DNA of 64,000 nt from IMG/VR virus record IMGVR_UViG_3300047994_000617, positions 1 through 64,000 of that record. The stretch is one strand, 5' to 3'. How positions within the stretch are numbered: position 1 is the stretch's first letter; each line of letters starts with the position of its first letter. The notes beneath the pieces were generated by a model. That model searched no databases. It was not told where the DNA came from and worked only from the letters and a program-made list of their open reading frames with translations. Both the position numbers and the translations under genes were made by a program. Of the stretch, positions 49,616 through 58,649 are shown piece after piece. This stretch comes from a virus.

Positions 49616-50644
49616 ATGCGCTACGCCGACCTGGGCCACGGACTCGAGCGCGCTCCCCGTGGTCCCTTCCTGTCCTTCCCGCCCGTGGACGCTCCGGTCC
49701 CCGACATCCGCCCGATCGGCGGGTTCGGACCGGTGCAACTGCACCCCTGGCGCGGCCCCTTCCCTCCCGTGCCCCTGCACGTCGCGCGCTGGCGCTGGAC
49801 CGGCTACCCCGATCTCTTCGACGCGCTCGACGCGAACGACGACGAGGCTGTCGACGAGGACGAGCTCGCCCGAGGCATCGGCCGGGGGCTCCATCTCCTG
49901 CGCGGCGAGGCGGCGGGGCCGATCGACGAAGAGGACTGGCAGGGAGACCCCGAGGCATTCCGTCTGGTCGACGCCGACGGCGACGGCCGCGTGAGCCACC
50001 GCGAGCTGGCGCAGGCCCTCGGGCCTCACGCCATCCGCCTCGCGCACGGGCATCCGGCGCACGGCCCGATGCTGCCTGCGGGATCGGAGCAGGCGTTCAC
50101 CGCCCACGCCCGCTGGGTCGTGTTCAAGAACCGCGAGGACAAGGCGCAGTACATGCGCCGCGCGGCGATCCACGACGCACAGGATCCCCAGGTCAAGTCG
50201 TGGGCGGTGGAGTTCCTCAAGCTGCCCGAGGACAAGCGCGCGACCGCGATCCTCCGCTTCGTGCAGGAGTGCGTCCGCTACGAGAGGGACCCGGCCACCT
50301 TCGATCCCGATGGCACCCGCCACGGCATCGAGCTCCTCGACAGCGCGCCCACGGGGCTCTGCCGCGGCTACGGGGACTGCGATCTCAAGGCGAGGCTGTT
50401 CGTGGCGCTCTGCCTCGCCTCGGGGATCCCCGCGCAGATCGACCCGGTGTTTCGGGGCGAGACGGGGTTTCCCCATGTCCGCGCGCGGGTGCTGCGCATC
50501 GGGGGAGAGACGTCGGACCCCAGGAACTGGGACGTCGCCGACCCCACGATCGTCAACTCCGACATCGGCAAGCTCCCGGCCAAGCCGCTCACCGCCTGGC
50601 CGGAGCACGCGGGAGAGGCACGGCGGGACACCGGGCCCGAGTGA
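49616..50644 (+). CDS. EF-hand plus transglutaminase-like cysteine protease protein
   Basis: A 342-residue protein. Two canonical calcium-binding loops, DANDDEAVDEDEL (about 72-84) and DADGDGRVSHREL (about 120-132), precede a transglutaminase/papain-like domain. In that domain YGDCDLKARLFVALCLASGI has the nucleophile Cys at about 255, FPHVRARV the His at about 286, and WDVADPT the Asp at about 307. The order and spacing fit the bacterial transglutaminase-like peptidase fold. Located in the virion-like unit, it might cross-link or cleave virion or host surface proteins, possibly under calcium control. Confidence 0.85.
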   Translation: MRYADLGHGLERAPRGPFLSFPPVDAPVPDIRPIGGFGPVQLHPWRGPFPPVPLHVARWRWTGYPDLFDALDANDDEAVDEDELARGIGRGLHLLRGEAAGPIDEEDWQGDPEAFRLVDADGDGRVSHRELAQALGPHAIRLAHGHPAHGPMLPAGSEQAFTAHARWVVFKNREDKAQYMRRAAIHDAQDPQVKSWAVEFLKLPEDKRATAILRFVQECVRYERDPATFDPDGTRHGIELLDSAPTGLCRGYGDCDLKARLFVALCLASGIPAQIDPVFRGETGFPHVRARVLRIGGETSDPRNWDVADPTIVNSDIGKLPAKPLTAWPEHAGEARRDTGPE

Positions 50645-50708
50645 GCCCCGGCCGGGTCGGAGACGCGAAGCGTCGAGTCGCACGGACCACGCCGCCCGCC
50701 GAAAAATC

Positions 50709-50730
50709 GGCGTGACCCGATTCCGCTTAT
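50709..50730 (+). promoter_or_regulatory. Conserved 22-base element, copy 2
   Basis: GGCGTGACCCGATTCCGCTTAT, one base different from copy 1, preceded by GAAAAATC (copy 1: GCAAATTC) and followed by GCGTTGG (copy 1: CAGTTTG). It lies 39 bases before the GTG at 50770. Positional conservation relative to the start codon supports a promoter or leader role. Confidence 0.6.
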
Positions 50731-50769
50731 GCGTTGGTGCCTGTCCTTGGGCGGAGGAATACTCACGTC

Positions 50770-51723
50770 GTGGACTTCTCCTTCAGCCGGGGCTCGGGGG
50801 TTCCCACACCGCCGCCGGCGCTCGGTTCTGACACGAACCCGGCGACGCTGACCGGCGCCGCGGCGGCGGCCTACGTCACCAACGACAACTGCGTCACCTT
50901 CCAGCTCGTCGAGGCCGGACCGCAACCGCTGCACCTCGCCGTCGCGGCCGCCTTCGTGGGGACCGGCACGCCGGGGCTGGTGACGCTTAGCCTGTACGTC
51001 TGGGACCCGACCACGGGGACCTGGTTTGCCCTCCCGACCCCCGCGACGCTCGACGTTGGCCAGGAGGTTACGGTCGACGTCCCGGTGGTGATGAGCACGA
51101 CCCTGGCCTGGACGCTGGCGATCGTCGCGTCGGTGGCCTCCCCGGGGGCCGGGATCTACACGTTCGAGGCGGGGCTCAGCGAGAGCGCCGCCGCCGGGAC
51201 CGGCGGCGGCGGGCCGACGACCGTCGTCGCGAACCAGGGCCTGCCAACGGCGGACACGACCAGCGCCGCGTGGCCCGAAATCGCGGCCAACTCGACGTAC
51301 GGTGCATGCTGGGGGGGCACGGCGCCGTTCGGCGCGCCGACCGCTCCGCCGCTCGCCCCTAACTTCGCGCCGGGCGGCTCGGCGGTGGAAGCCGGCGCGG
51401 TGCGGGTGGTCGCCGGCGGCGTCGTGCGCTGCCTCACGGGCGGGCACGTCGCCGCGAACCCGCCGCCCAATGGCGCGCAGGGCGTGACGAGCACGGACGG
51501 CGCCGGCAACGAATGGCTCGGGCTCGGCCCGCTCAAGCAGGGCATCGTCCTGCGAAACCTCGACGCGACCAACGTGCTCATGTGGGACTGGTTCCCCGAC
51601 CAGGCCGCGGGGTTCCCCATCGGCCCCGGCGCCGCGATGGAGATCCCGGTCTCGGACCCCTCGCTGATCTACGTCTGGGGTGCGACGGCCGCCGTCGGGT
51701 GGGCCGTCGCGGGGGCGTCGTGA
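50770..51723 (+). CDS. Beta-rich surface-like protein
   Basis: A 317-residue protein with GTG start after GAGGAA. Rich in Gly, Ala, Thr and Val with few Lys, typical of beta-sandwich or fibre proteins: LHLAVAAAFVGTGTPGLVTL, SLYVWDPTTGTWFALPTP, GIVLRNLDATNVLMWDWFP. No catalytic motif. In the virion-like unit it is a plausible spike or capsid-associated protein. Function is inferred from composition and neighbours. Confidence 0.65.
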   Translation: MDFSFSRGSGVPTPPPALGSDTNPATLTGAAAAAYVTNDNCVTFQLVEAGPQPLHLAVAAAFVGTGTPGLVTLSLYVWDPTTGTWFALPTPATLDVGQEVTVDVPVVMSTTLAWTLAIVASVASPGAGIYTFEAGLSESAAAGTGGGGPTTVVANQGLPTADTTSAAWPEIAANSTYGACWGGTAPFGAPTAPPLAPNFAPGGSAVEAGAVRVVAGGVVRCLTGGHVAANPPPNGAQGVTSTDGAGNEWLGLGPLKQGIVLRNLDATNVLMWDWFPDQAAGFPIGPGAAMEIPVSDPSLIYVWGATAAVGWAVAGAS

Positions 51724-52121
51724 GGCGCGGACTGGCCTACGTGGCCGCGCCCGGATCATCGGGGCCGACGTCGTTCACGCGCTCAGCCGTCGTGACCACG
51801 ACGGGGAACGGCGCGACCCCCGCTGACATCGCCGTCGCGCCCGGCGCGATCGGTGTGGCCTCGGCGACGTTCGTTCCGGATCCGACCTCGATCGTTCCGT
51901 ACGCGATCCAGGTGACCTTCACGTCGCCGATGCCGTACGCGCTGTACGTCGTGGAAATCCAGTTGGACGGGCAGACCAGCGCCTACGAAATCGGTGCCGG
52001 TTTCGTGGCGCCGGGGACGATGACCGAGAACGGCTTCGTATTTCGGGTGAGCTTCGGAGGGTTTGTCGACCCGAGCACCTACGCGCTGAACATCAGCCTG
52101 ATCTGCATCTCAGGCCCGTGA
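51720..52121 (+). CDS. Beta-rich protein
   Basis: A 133-residue protein, GTGA overlap with the previous gene. Alternating beta strands (VVTTTGNGATPADIAVAPG, ALYVVEIQLDGQTSAYEIGA, MTENGFVFRVSFGGF, YALNISLICIS). Likely a small beta-sandwich accessory to its upstream neighbour, perhaps in a spike complex. Confidence 0.65.
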   Translation: MRRGLAYVAAPGSSGPTSFTRSAVVTTTGNGATPADIAVAPGAIGVASATFVPDPTSIVPYAIQVTFTSPMPYALYVVEIQLDGQTSAYEIGAGFVAPGTMTENGFVFRVSFGGFVDPSTYALNISLICISGP

Positions 52122-52285
52122 TGGCCGCGCCGCGATTGGTCAGCCGCAACGGCGCCCTCTCCCCGCGACCCGTGACGCATCGGCGCGTCGTGGCAGCGCG
52201 CTCCCGCTGCTCGACGCACGACGCTCCGCCGACCCCGTCGGCGTCGCGACCCAATAAGTCGATTTATTGGGTCGCGACCCCGTAA
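52121..52285 (+). CDS. Possible 54-residue peptide
   Basis: The ATG shares its first base with the preceding TGA and the frame ends with TAA at 52283. The product is basic at first and then polar, with weak coding character; its 3' end lies inside the strong palindrome. It may be only a chance frame in the intergenic region. Confidence 0.3.
   Translation: MAAPRLVSRNGALSPRPVTHRRVVAARSRCSTHDAPPTPSASRPNKSIYWVATP
52243..52278. terminator. 15-base inverted repeat, likely bidirectional terminator or operator
   Basis: GTCGCGACCCAATAA pairs perfectly with TTATTGGGTCGCGAC around GTCGAT. It is by far the strongest palindrome in the window and sits between the small beta-rich gene and the giant LysM gene. 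The A/T-rich inner stem would make it a poor classical terminator; it could equally be a protein-binding site. Confidence 0.55.
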
Positions 52286-52306
52286 TAAGCCAAATCGGGT
52301 CACGCC
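52285..52306 (-). promoter_or_regulatory. Conserved 22-base element, copy 3 (inverted)
   Basis: Read on the minus strand, GGCGTGACCCGATTTGGCTTAT matches copies 1 and 2 except at three central bases. It points leftward, seven bases from the large palindrome, where no minus-strand gene is seen. This argues for a binding site rather than a simple promoter. Confidence 0.55.
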
Positions 52307-52371
52307 AAACACCCTATCAGGGGTTGTCTCGTACGGTGTGCTCAGCGCACGCTGACCACATGGAGACTGAG

Positions 52372-55300
52372 ATGCCGGCGCTGCTGGTGGATGGCGACAC
52401 TCGGGCCGCCGACACGCGTCCACTCGACTTGTCGGGCGGCGAGACCGGGGCGGACATCCTGCCCGTCGGCGGCAAGCCCGCGCGCGCGCCGGAGCCCCTC
52501 CACCTGGACAACCTCGCTGGGCAGCCGGCCCCCCTCCAGCTTTCGCCGGAGCCCGCTCCGAGCGCGCCGAAGCCCGCGCCGCGCGCGCCGTCGCCGCCTC
52601 TCCAGCTCAGCGGCGAGCCCGCTCCCAGCCCGCCGCGGTCTCCGGGGCCCCGTCCCCTCCACCTCGGCGCGTCGCCGGCTTCTCCCGTCAACCCGGTCAC
52701 CCCCAGCGCGCCGTCGGCGCGACCGAGGGGGCCGGGCGAGCCGCGGTCGCTGGTCCCCGGCCTCGGCGGGATCCACGCGGGTCACATGGGCGCGGCCACC
52801 GGCCTCGTCCACGGCGCGGTCTCCCAGGTCGGCCGAACGCACCCCCACAACGTCCACATGGGCCAGCTCGCCCACGGCGCGCACGCCGATCCGGTGCGGT
52901 ACGGCGGCGACTTCCTGATCGCGAGCCACGGACCGAAGCGCTTCCACGAGCTCCACGGGGAAGGGCGGCTCCCGTCGCAGGCGTGGGAGCGCCACCGCGA
53001 TATCGCGCGCCATGCGCGCCGCGTCCACGAGGAGCTGGGCGGCGAGCTCGCGCGCCGCCACGGACGCCGGCCCCTCGGGGAGCGCACCCTGATCGGGATC
53101 GCCGCCATGAACGGGGCGCACGACGACATGGCGCGTTACCTCGACGCCCAGCGGGTCCACCCGCACCACCCGGCGCACGAGAGCTGGCACGTCCTGATGC
53201 GCGGCTTTCACCCGCGCGAGATCGCTCGCGTGGGCTCGGAGATCGTGCCCGGGGGGGCCATCGAGCCGGCGGTCGACGCCTACCGCGCGATCTGGGTGGA
53301 GCGCGCTTCAAAGGCACGCGCGGCGCGCCGCGCGTTGCTCGCGCGCCTCCGCGCCCTCTGGGCCTCAGGCGATCCCTCGCTCGTGCCGGCCTTCGAGGGC
53401 GTCGTCCGGGGCATGAGCCCGGAGCAGACGGCGCGGCTCCGTACGACGATCGAGCAGGACGGGGACATCGCGCGCGTGCTCGAGGAGATCGAGGCCGCCA
53501 ATGCCGAGGCGCGCATGGCCTCACGCGAGGCCGCCATGCGGCGCTGGCTCGCCGAGTACCACGCCAACCGCGACCCGGAGGCCCAGACCCCCCTGGACGA
53601 GCTGGCGATGACGCCCCCCTCAAGCGCGCTCATCGGCGCGGCCGAGGGCGACGAGGACGACGACGAGGACGAGGGGGACACGGGCGGTCGCGGCGGAGGC
53701 GGCGGTCACGGCGGAGGCAGCGGACGCGGCGGAGGCCGCCGTCCGAGCGCATGGGGAGGTGCGTGGGGTGGCGGGGGCACACCTGGCTGGTTCTTCCTGC
53801 CCGAGGACCCCGACGAGGCTCTCGACGACCCCGATCCCGAGGCGGGCGCTCCGATGGGCGCCCCGGCCGTGGCCCCGCTGCGGGCGCCGTCTCCCGGCGC
53901 GCACACCGCCGACGGCGTGGTCCCCCTCCACGAGCTCGTGCAGGGCTTCGGTCGCGCCGGCCGCGAGCAGCTCCGCCAAGCCTGGGACCGCGGCAACCCC
54001 TACGACGCCTACCGCGCGATCCTCGATCAGCGGGGCGAGGCGACGCGCGCCGCGCGCGAGGCCGCGTTCGTGGCGCGTCTGGAGCGCCTCGGCTGCATGG
54101 CCGACGGGCTCTGCGAGATCCCCCGCGAACGGCTCACCGCATTCAGCGACCTCACCGAGATGTTCAGCCCGGAGCAGTGGGCGCGGTTCGCGGCCGCGCT
54201 CACCCAGGGCGAGGACAAGCCGCTCGACCTCTTCCGCCAGATCGAGGCGGAGAACCTCGACGCCGCGAAGGCCACCCGGCCGCTCGCCTTCATGCGCTAC
54301 TTCGGATCCTGGGGGCAGCACGCCGCCCGCTGGAACCCGCTGGAGTGGGCCATGCTGGCCCCCCGGATCGGGGTCGACGCGGCGGACGCGGCGGACGCCG
54401 CTGGGATCTTCGACGACCTGAGCGGCGCCCTGGGCGGCGCGCTCAGCGGAGCGGGCGGTGGCGGCGGCGGCAACCCGCTGTCCGGGCTGTCCGGGCTCCT
54501 GGGCGGCGGTGGCGGGGGCGGCGGGGGCGGCGGGGGTGGTCCGGACTTCGGGCAGATCGCCGGCCTCGTCACCAAGGTCGGCGGCGCGATCGCTGGTGCA
54601 GCAGGGGGGCACCCGGGTGCGGGTCTCCCGCCCGACCTGGCCGGCTTCGCCGCCAAGGCCGTCGGAGCACTCACGGGGCGGGCGGCAGCGCCTCCCGTGG
54701 GGCCTCCCATCGGCGCGCCCGCGGCCCAACCGATCCAGGCCCCGACCCGGCCGGTCGTGCATCCAGCGCCCCCGCCGCCGCCCACGCACGAAGGACCGCC
54801 GCGGCACTTCTTCAAGGTGATCGAGGCGTGGGGCCCGCGCGGCAAGACGCAGCTCGCCCACGAGTGGGTCAAGGGGCTCGTCGGGATCGGCCTCGGCGAG
54901 ATGGCGCAGGCGCAGGGGCCCGCCCTCCTGGATCGGATCGCGGTGCGGGAGCTCCCCGCCGCCAACACCGATCCGGCCCAGGGGTGGTGGTCGCAGCTCA
55001 TCGCGCACCAGGGGATCGACGGGAACGAGGCGGAGGTCGTGCTCGCCGCGATCAACGCCGGCCCGGACGCGATCCCGCAGGCCGTCGCGGCCTACCGCCG
55101 CGTGCTCGAGGGGCCCGTACGCCACCAGGCCCTGGAGCGCGAACACCTCTTCGCCGAGGTGCTCGCCGCGGCGCAGAAGGCCGCCGGCAAGCCCGGCTTC
55201 GACCCGAAGCGGCTCCCCGGCCTCGGCAACCCGTTCGAGGCGTTCTCCCACCGCGCCGGCCGCTGGGGCGCCGTCCACCAGGCGCTCCTCAACGGTTCGG

Positions 55301-58300
55301 GCGCCGCGGAGGCATTCCGCGGGAGCGAGGACCAGCGCGTCGCCGACTACCTCCGCCTGGCCGGTGAGCGGATGGAGCACTTCGCCCGCGAGCTCTGGGC
55401 ACGTCGCTCCAAGGCGGCCCCCGCGCCGTCGCCGGCGGCGCCGTCGGGCCCCGAGGCGGGCGACCCGTTCGAGGCGGGCGCCCTGTGGGGCAATCGCTTC
55501 GGGCGCGAGGGCATCCGCCGCGAGGGCATCGTTCGCGAGGGCTTCGGGCGCGAGGGCATCCGCCGCGAGGGCGTCCTTCGCGAGGGCTTCGGGCGGGAAG
55601 GCATCCGCCGCGAGGGCATCCTCCGGGAGGGCTTCGGGCGCGAGGGCATCCGCCGCGAGGGCGCGCTCCGCGGTCCCCCGATGGGTCCCGGCTGGGGCGG
55701 CCGGCAGTGGTCCGCCGGTCACCCGGGGGCGCACAGCTTCGTCGGGTACGACGGCAAGACCCGCATGGGGGAGCACTTCGTCGATTCGCACGGCTATCAG
55801 GCGATGCGGACGGCGGACGGCCACGTCTGGCTGTGGCAGACGGACGGGTCGGGGTGGAAGGACAATGGCCCGGGAGGGAAAAGCCCCGGGTACAGCGAGA
55901 GAGGCCTCCAGGGCTTCTTCGCGCACGTTCACGCGGCCGAGACCCACGGGCCGGAGGAGGAGGCGGGCTTCGCTGTCCGTCGTCCGCGTCCCTTCTTCCA
56001 CCTCGGATTCAACCGGCCGTGGAGCCGGCTCGAGATGGCCCGCATGCTGGAGGCGGTCCCACAACTCCGGGCGCATCCCGATGGTGTGCTCCAGGAGATC
56101 GCGGGGCGCCGGGCGCGTCCGCGCGACCTGCGAGGCGTGGACGCGACACGCCTCGAATACCACATCCTGCCTCGCGGCGAGTCCTTCAACGACATCGCCG
56201 CGAAGCTGGTCGGGGACCGCCGCCGCGGGGCCGAGATCGTCTTCGCCAACCCCGGGCTCGGCGAGGGCCAACGGACCCTCCGGATCCCTCCGGGATGGCT
56301 CGGCCGGATCCCCCTCCGGATCCCCGCGCACCTCGTTCACGAAGCCGCCGGCCTCGATGCCGGGGAAGCCGGCGAAACCGGCGAGGCCGGGTCGGTCCGA
56401 CGTTCTCGGCGCCGCAACGGCGGTGGGAGAGGGCGGGGAGGGCGGGGCGGCCACGGGGGCGGAGGAGGCGGCTACGGCGGCTTCCAGGGCCCCCAGGGGC
56501 CCCCGGGACCCCCGGGCGACGCCGAGCCGGACGACGACGACGCCAGCGGCTTCGTCGACGACCTCCGGGCCCTCGTGCTCGGGGGCGGCGCCCCCGCGCC
56601 CATGATCTCCCCCCAGCCGGAGCCGCCCATCGACGAGACCCCGGTCGATCTCCTGGAGACGCCCCGCGGCCTCGAGACGCCGGCCCCCGGCCACGGCAGC
56701 GCGGTGGACGGTCCGCGGAGCCCGCTGACCCGCACCACCTACAAGGTCGAGCGGTCCGGCATGGGGATGTTCGCCATCGCCCAGAAGTTCGGAGCCGTGC
56801 CGCCGAAACGCGCCCACTGGTTCGGCGAGCTCCGCGACGCGAACCCGCACAAGCACATCGCCGTCGACAGCGCTGGCAAGCAGATCGGCTGGCAGAGCCT
56901 CGGCAAGGGCGAGGAGATCAACATCCCCGACGCCTGGATCGCGAAGGGCGAGGCCTCCGGCGTCGACGAGGAGGCCGGACAGCCCCTCGCGCTGACCGAC
57001 GAGAACCTCGTGGAGGCGGGGCCCCCCATCTTCGCCAAGCTCGGCGACATCGCCGGCGCGACCAAGATCCTGAGGGCCATCCAGGGGCGCCTCGGGAACG
57101 AGGGGCTCGACACGTTTCAGCGAAGGATCTTCGACGCCATCACGGGGTACTCGGACAAGGACCCGGCGATCGTCGAGGTCTATGCGCTCCTCGGCCGTGA
57201 CCGCGGCGTGGCGGCGGCGCTGGACGGACTCCGGAGCGGGCGGCGCGACAGCAAGGACATCTCCCGCTTCGGCCGGAGGGTGCTCGCTGCGCTCACGGGC
57301 GAGCTCGAAGTGGCCCCTCGCCCCCGCAACTACGACACGCAGGGCCTCGACGAGGCGGGCGACACGGGCGCCATCGACGAGGACGCCCTCCGCCAGAACA
57401 TCACCCAGCGCACGTACGTGGTCCAGCGCGGCGACGGGATGCAGGCGATCGCGAAAAAGCTGGGCGCCTTCCCCGCGCGGCCCAAGTGGTTCGCGGAGCT
57501 CCGGGACGCCAACCCCCACAAGGAGATGGCCACCCAGGGCGGCAAGCAGATCGGCTGGAAGCGCCTCTACGCCGGCAAGGTCATCAACATCCCCGACGTC
57601 TGGCCGGAGTCGCCCGCGCTGGTCGCGCCGCCGAGCGGACCGACCGTCGCTCCCCCGCACCCCGGGATCGAGCACGCGCCCGGAGGCCCGGGAGGGGCAA
57701 CCCCCTCCGTGACGGCCCCGCCGGGGACGATCCCCGCGGCCGCCACGATCGACAAGGGGACCATCCATCGGGTGCAGGCGTACCTCGTGCTGTTCCGCAC
57801 GGGTCACCCGGACGCGATCGATCCGAAAGACTTCGGCGTCGGGATGCCGGTCTCCCAGGACGTGATCGGCGTTCCCTCGGCGCGCACGACGAGGGCCATC
57901 GGGAGCTTCCAGCGCTGGAGCAACCGGACCGCGGGCACGCACCTCCGCGAGGACGGTCAGCTCGACCCGGCCACGATCGAGGCGCTCGATCACTACGCGC
58001 TCACGGCCCTCGACCTGCCCCCGCGGCCGGCCCTGGCGCCGGTCCTCGGCGGGGAGATGCCCCACCCGGCCGACCCCTACGGGCCGCTGCTCGACGGCGC
58101 GGCCCACGACGTGACCCAGGTCGCCGTGGACATCGCCCGCAAGGCCGGCGAGCTCCCGCGCCCGCAGACGCCGCCGCCCGGCGCCGCCCAAATCCCCGAG
58201 GACCCGTACCGAGACCTCCCCAAGCTGCGCGGCGAGGTGATCCGCGTGCTCGACGGCGGCCCCCCGGCCCAGCCGCCCGGTCCCGCTCCGCAGCCGCCGG

Positions 58301-58647
58301 CGCCGGCGCCCCCGCCCGCGGGCCCGCCGCCGCGTCCGGGTCCCCCGCCGCGCCGGCACCGTCCGCCGCGTGACGCGGGGCCCGACATGCGCGCCTCCTA
58401 CGACGCGCCGATCCCGTCGCTCGCGCCCGCCCCTCGGGCGCCGGACGGGCTCCCGCCCGCCGCGCCCCCGGACGCGTCGCGCCCGCCGCCGAAGAAGAAG
58501 GCGGAGGGCGACGTCGGCCCGATGATCGGCGGGACGCTGCTGGGCGGCCTGCTCGGCGGCCCGATCGGAGCGGTCATGGGCTTCATCGGCGGCGCGATCG
58601 CGTCGGAGGACCCGAAGCCGACCCCGCCGCCCGCGAGAAGGGCCTGA
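52372..58647 (+). CDS. Giant (about 2,090-residue) LysM / peptidoglycan-binding protein with glycine zipper
   Basis: The ATG at 52372 has GGAG at a good distance; ATG 52360 is an alternative. In order: Pro-rich segment with PLHL/PLQL repeats (1-110); long helical repeats (150-900, with a poly-Gly stretch near 700-725); an 11-residue GREGIRREG repeat (1038-1100). Three LysM-like modules follow (about 1259-1322, 1455-1524, 1679-1745; e.g. TYKVERSGMGMFAIAQKFGA, TYVVQRGDGMQAIAKKLGA), then a PG_binding_1-like helix set (1792-1876). A Pro-rich tail and a glycine zipper membrane segment close it (2049-2079, GGTLLGGLLGGPIGAVMGF). No hydrolase domain was recognised. It is probably a virion or cell-wall penetration protein. 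Confidence 0.8.
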   Translation: MPALLVDGDTRAADTRPLDLSGGETGADILPVGGKPARAPEPLHLDNLAGQPAPLQLSPEPAPSAPKPAPRAPSPPLQLSGEPAPSPPRSPGPRPLHLGASPASPVNPVTPSAPSARPRGPGEPRSLVPGLGGIHAGHMGAATGLVHGAVSQVGRTHPHNVHMGQLAHGAHADPVRYGGDFLIASHGPKRFHELHGEGRLPSQAWERHRDIARHARRVHEELGGELARRHGRRPLGERTLIGIAAMNGAHDDMARYLDAQRVHPHHPAHESWHVLMRGFHPREIARVGSEIVPGGAIEPAVDAYRAIWVERASKARAARRALLARLRALWASGDPSLVPAFEGVVRGMSPEQTARLRTTIEQDGDIARVLEEIEAANAEARMASREAAMRRWLAEYHANRDPEAQTPLDELAMTPPSSALIGAAEGDEDDDEDEGDTGGRGGGGGHGGGSGRGGGRRPSAWGGAWGGGGTPGWFFLPEDPDEALDDPDPEAGAPMGAPAVAPLRAPSPGAHTADGVVPLHELVQGFGRAGREQLRQAWDRGNPYDAYRAILDQRGEATRAAREAAFVARLERLGCMADGLCEIPRERLTAFSDLTEMFSPEQWARFAAALTQGEDKPLDLFRQIEAENLDAAKATRPLAFMRYFGSWGQHAARWNPLEWAMLAPRIGVDAADAADAAGIFDDLSGALGGALSGAGGGGGGNPLSGLSGLLGGGGGGGGGGGGGPDFGQIAGLVTKVGGAIAGAAGGHPGAGLPPDLAGFAAKAVGALTGRAAAPPVGPPIGAPAAQPIQAPTRPVVHPAPPPPPTHEGPPRHFFKVIEAWGPRGKTQLAHEWVKGLVGIGLGEMAQAQGPALLDRIAVRELPAANTDPAQGWWSQLIAHQGIDGNEAEVVLAAINAGPDAIPQAVAAYRRVLEGPVRHQALEREHLFAEVLAAAQKAAGKPGFDPKRLPGLGNPFEAFSHRAGRWGAVHQALLNGSGAAEAFRGSEDQRVADYLRLAGERMEHFARELWARRSKAAPAPSPAAPSGPEAGDPFEAGALWGNRFGREGIRREGIVREGFGREGIRREGVLREGFGREGIRREGILREGFGREGIRREGALRGPPMGPGWGGRQWSAGHPGAHSFVGYDGKTRMGEHFVDSHGYQAMRTADGHVWLWQTDGSGWKDNGPGGKSPGYSERGLQGFFAHVHAAETHGPEEEAGFAVRRPRPFFHLGFNRPWSRLEMARMLEAVPQLRAHPDGVLQEIAGRRARPRDLRGVDATRLEYHILPRGESFNDIAAKLVGDRRRGAEIVFANPGLGEGQRTLRIPPGWLGRIPLRIPAHLVHEAAGLDAGEAGETGEAGSVRRSRRRNGGGRGRGGRGGHGGGGGGYGGFQGPQGPPGPPGDAEPDDDDASGFVDDLRALVLGGGAPAPMISPQPEPPIDETPVDLLETPRGLETPAPGHGSAVDGPRSPLTRTTYKVERSGMGMFAIAQKFGAVPPKRAHWFGELRDANPHKHIAVDSAGKQIGWQSLGKGEEINIPDAWIAKGEASGVDEEAGQPLALTDENLVEAGPPIFAKLGDIAGATKILRAIQGRLGNEGLDTFQRRIFDAITGYSDKDPAIVEVYALLGRDRGVAAALDGLRSGRRDSKDISRFGRRVLAALTGELEVAPRPRNYDTQGLDEAGDTGAIDEDALRQNITQRTYVVQRGDGMQAIAKKLGAFPARPKWFAELRDANPHKEMATQGGKQIGWKRLYAGKVINIPDVWPESPALVAPPSGPTVAPPHPGIEHAPGGPGGATPSVTAPPGTIPAAATIDKGTIHRVQAYLVLFRTGHPDAIDPKDFGVGMPVSQDVIGVPSARTTRAIGSFQRWSNRTAGTHLREDGQLDPATIEALDHYALTALDLPPRPALAPVLGGEMPHPADPYGPLLDGAAHDVTQVAVDIARKAGELPRPQTPPPGAAQIPEDPYRDLPKLRGEVIRVLDGGPPAQPPGPAPQPPAPAPPPAGPPPRPGPPPRRHRPPRDAGPDMRASYDAPIPSLAPAPRAPDGLPPAAPPDASRPPPKKKAEGDVGPMIGGTLLGGLLGGPIGAVMGFIGGAIASEDPKPTPPPARRA
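55486..55670 (+). repeat. GREGIRREG-type coding repeat
   Basis: About 185 bases of tandem units of 33-66 bases encoding FGREGIRREG.LREG. DNA copies are very similar. The product is a strongly charged, regularly patterned helix, possibly a fibre or coiled-coil arm. Confidence 0.85.
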
Positions 58648-58649
58648 CC

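Noticed and set aside
50368-51759. 463-residue minus-strand frame
   Set aside because: The plus strand has beta-rich proteins with a ribosome-binding site and the conserved upstream element; the minus frame is Arg/Gly-rich without a start signal.
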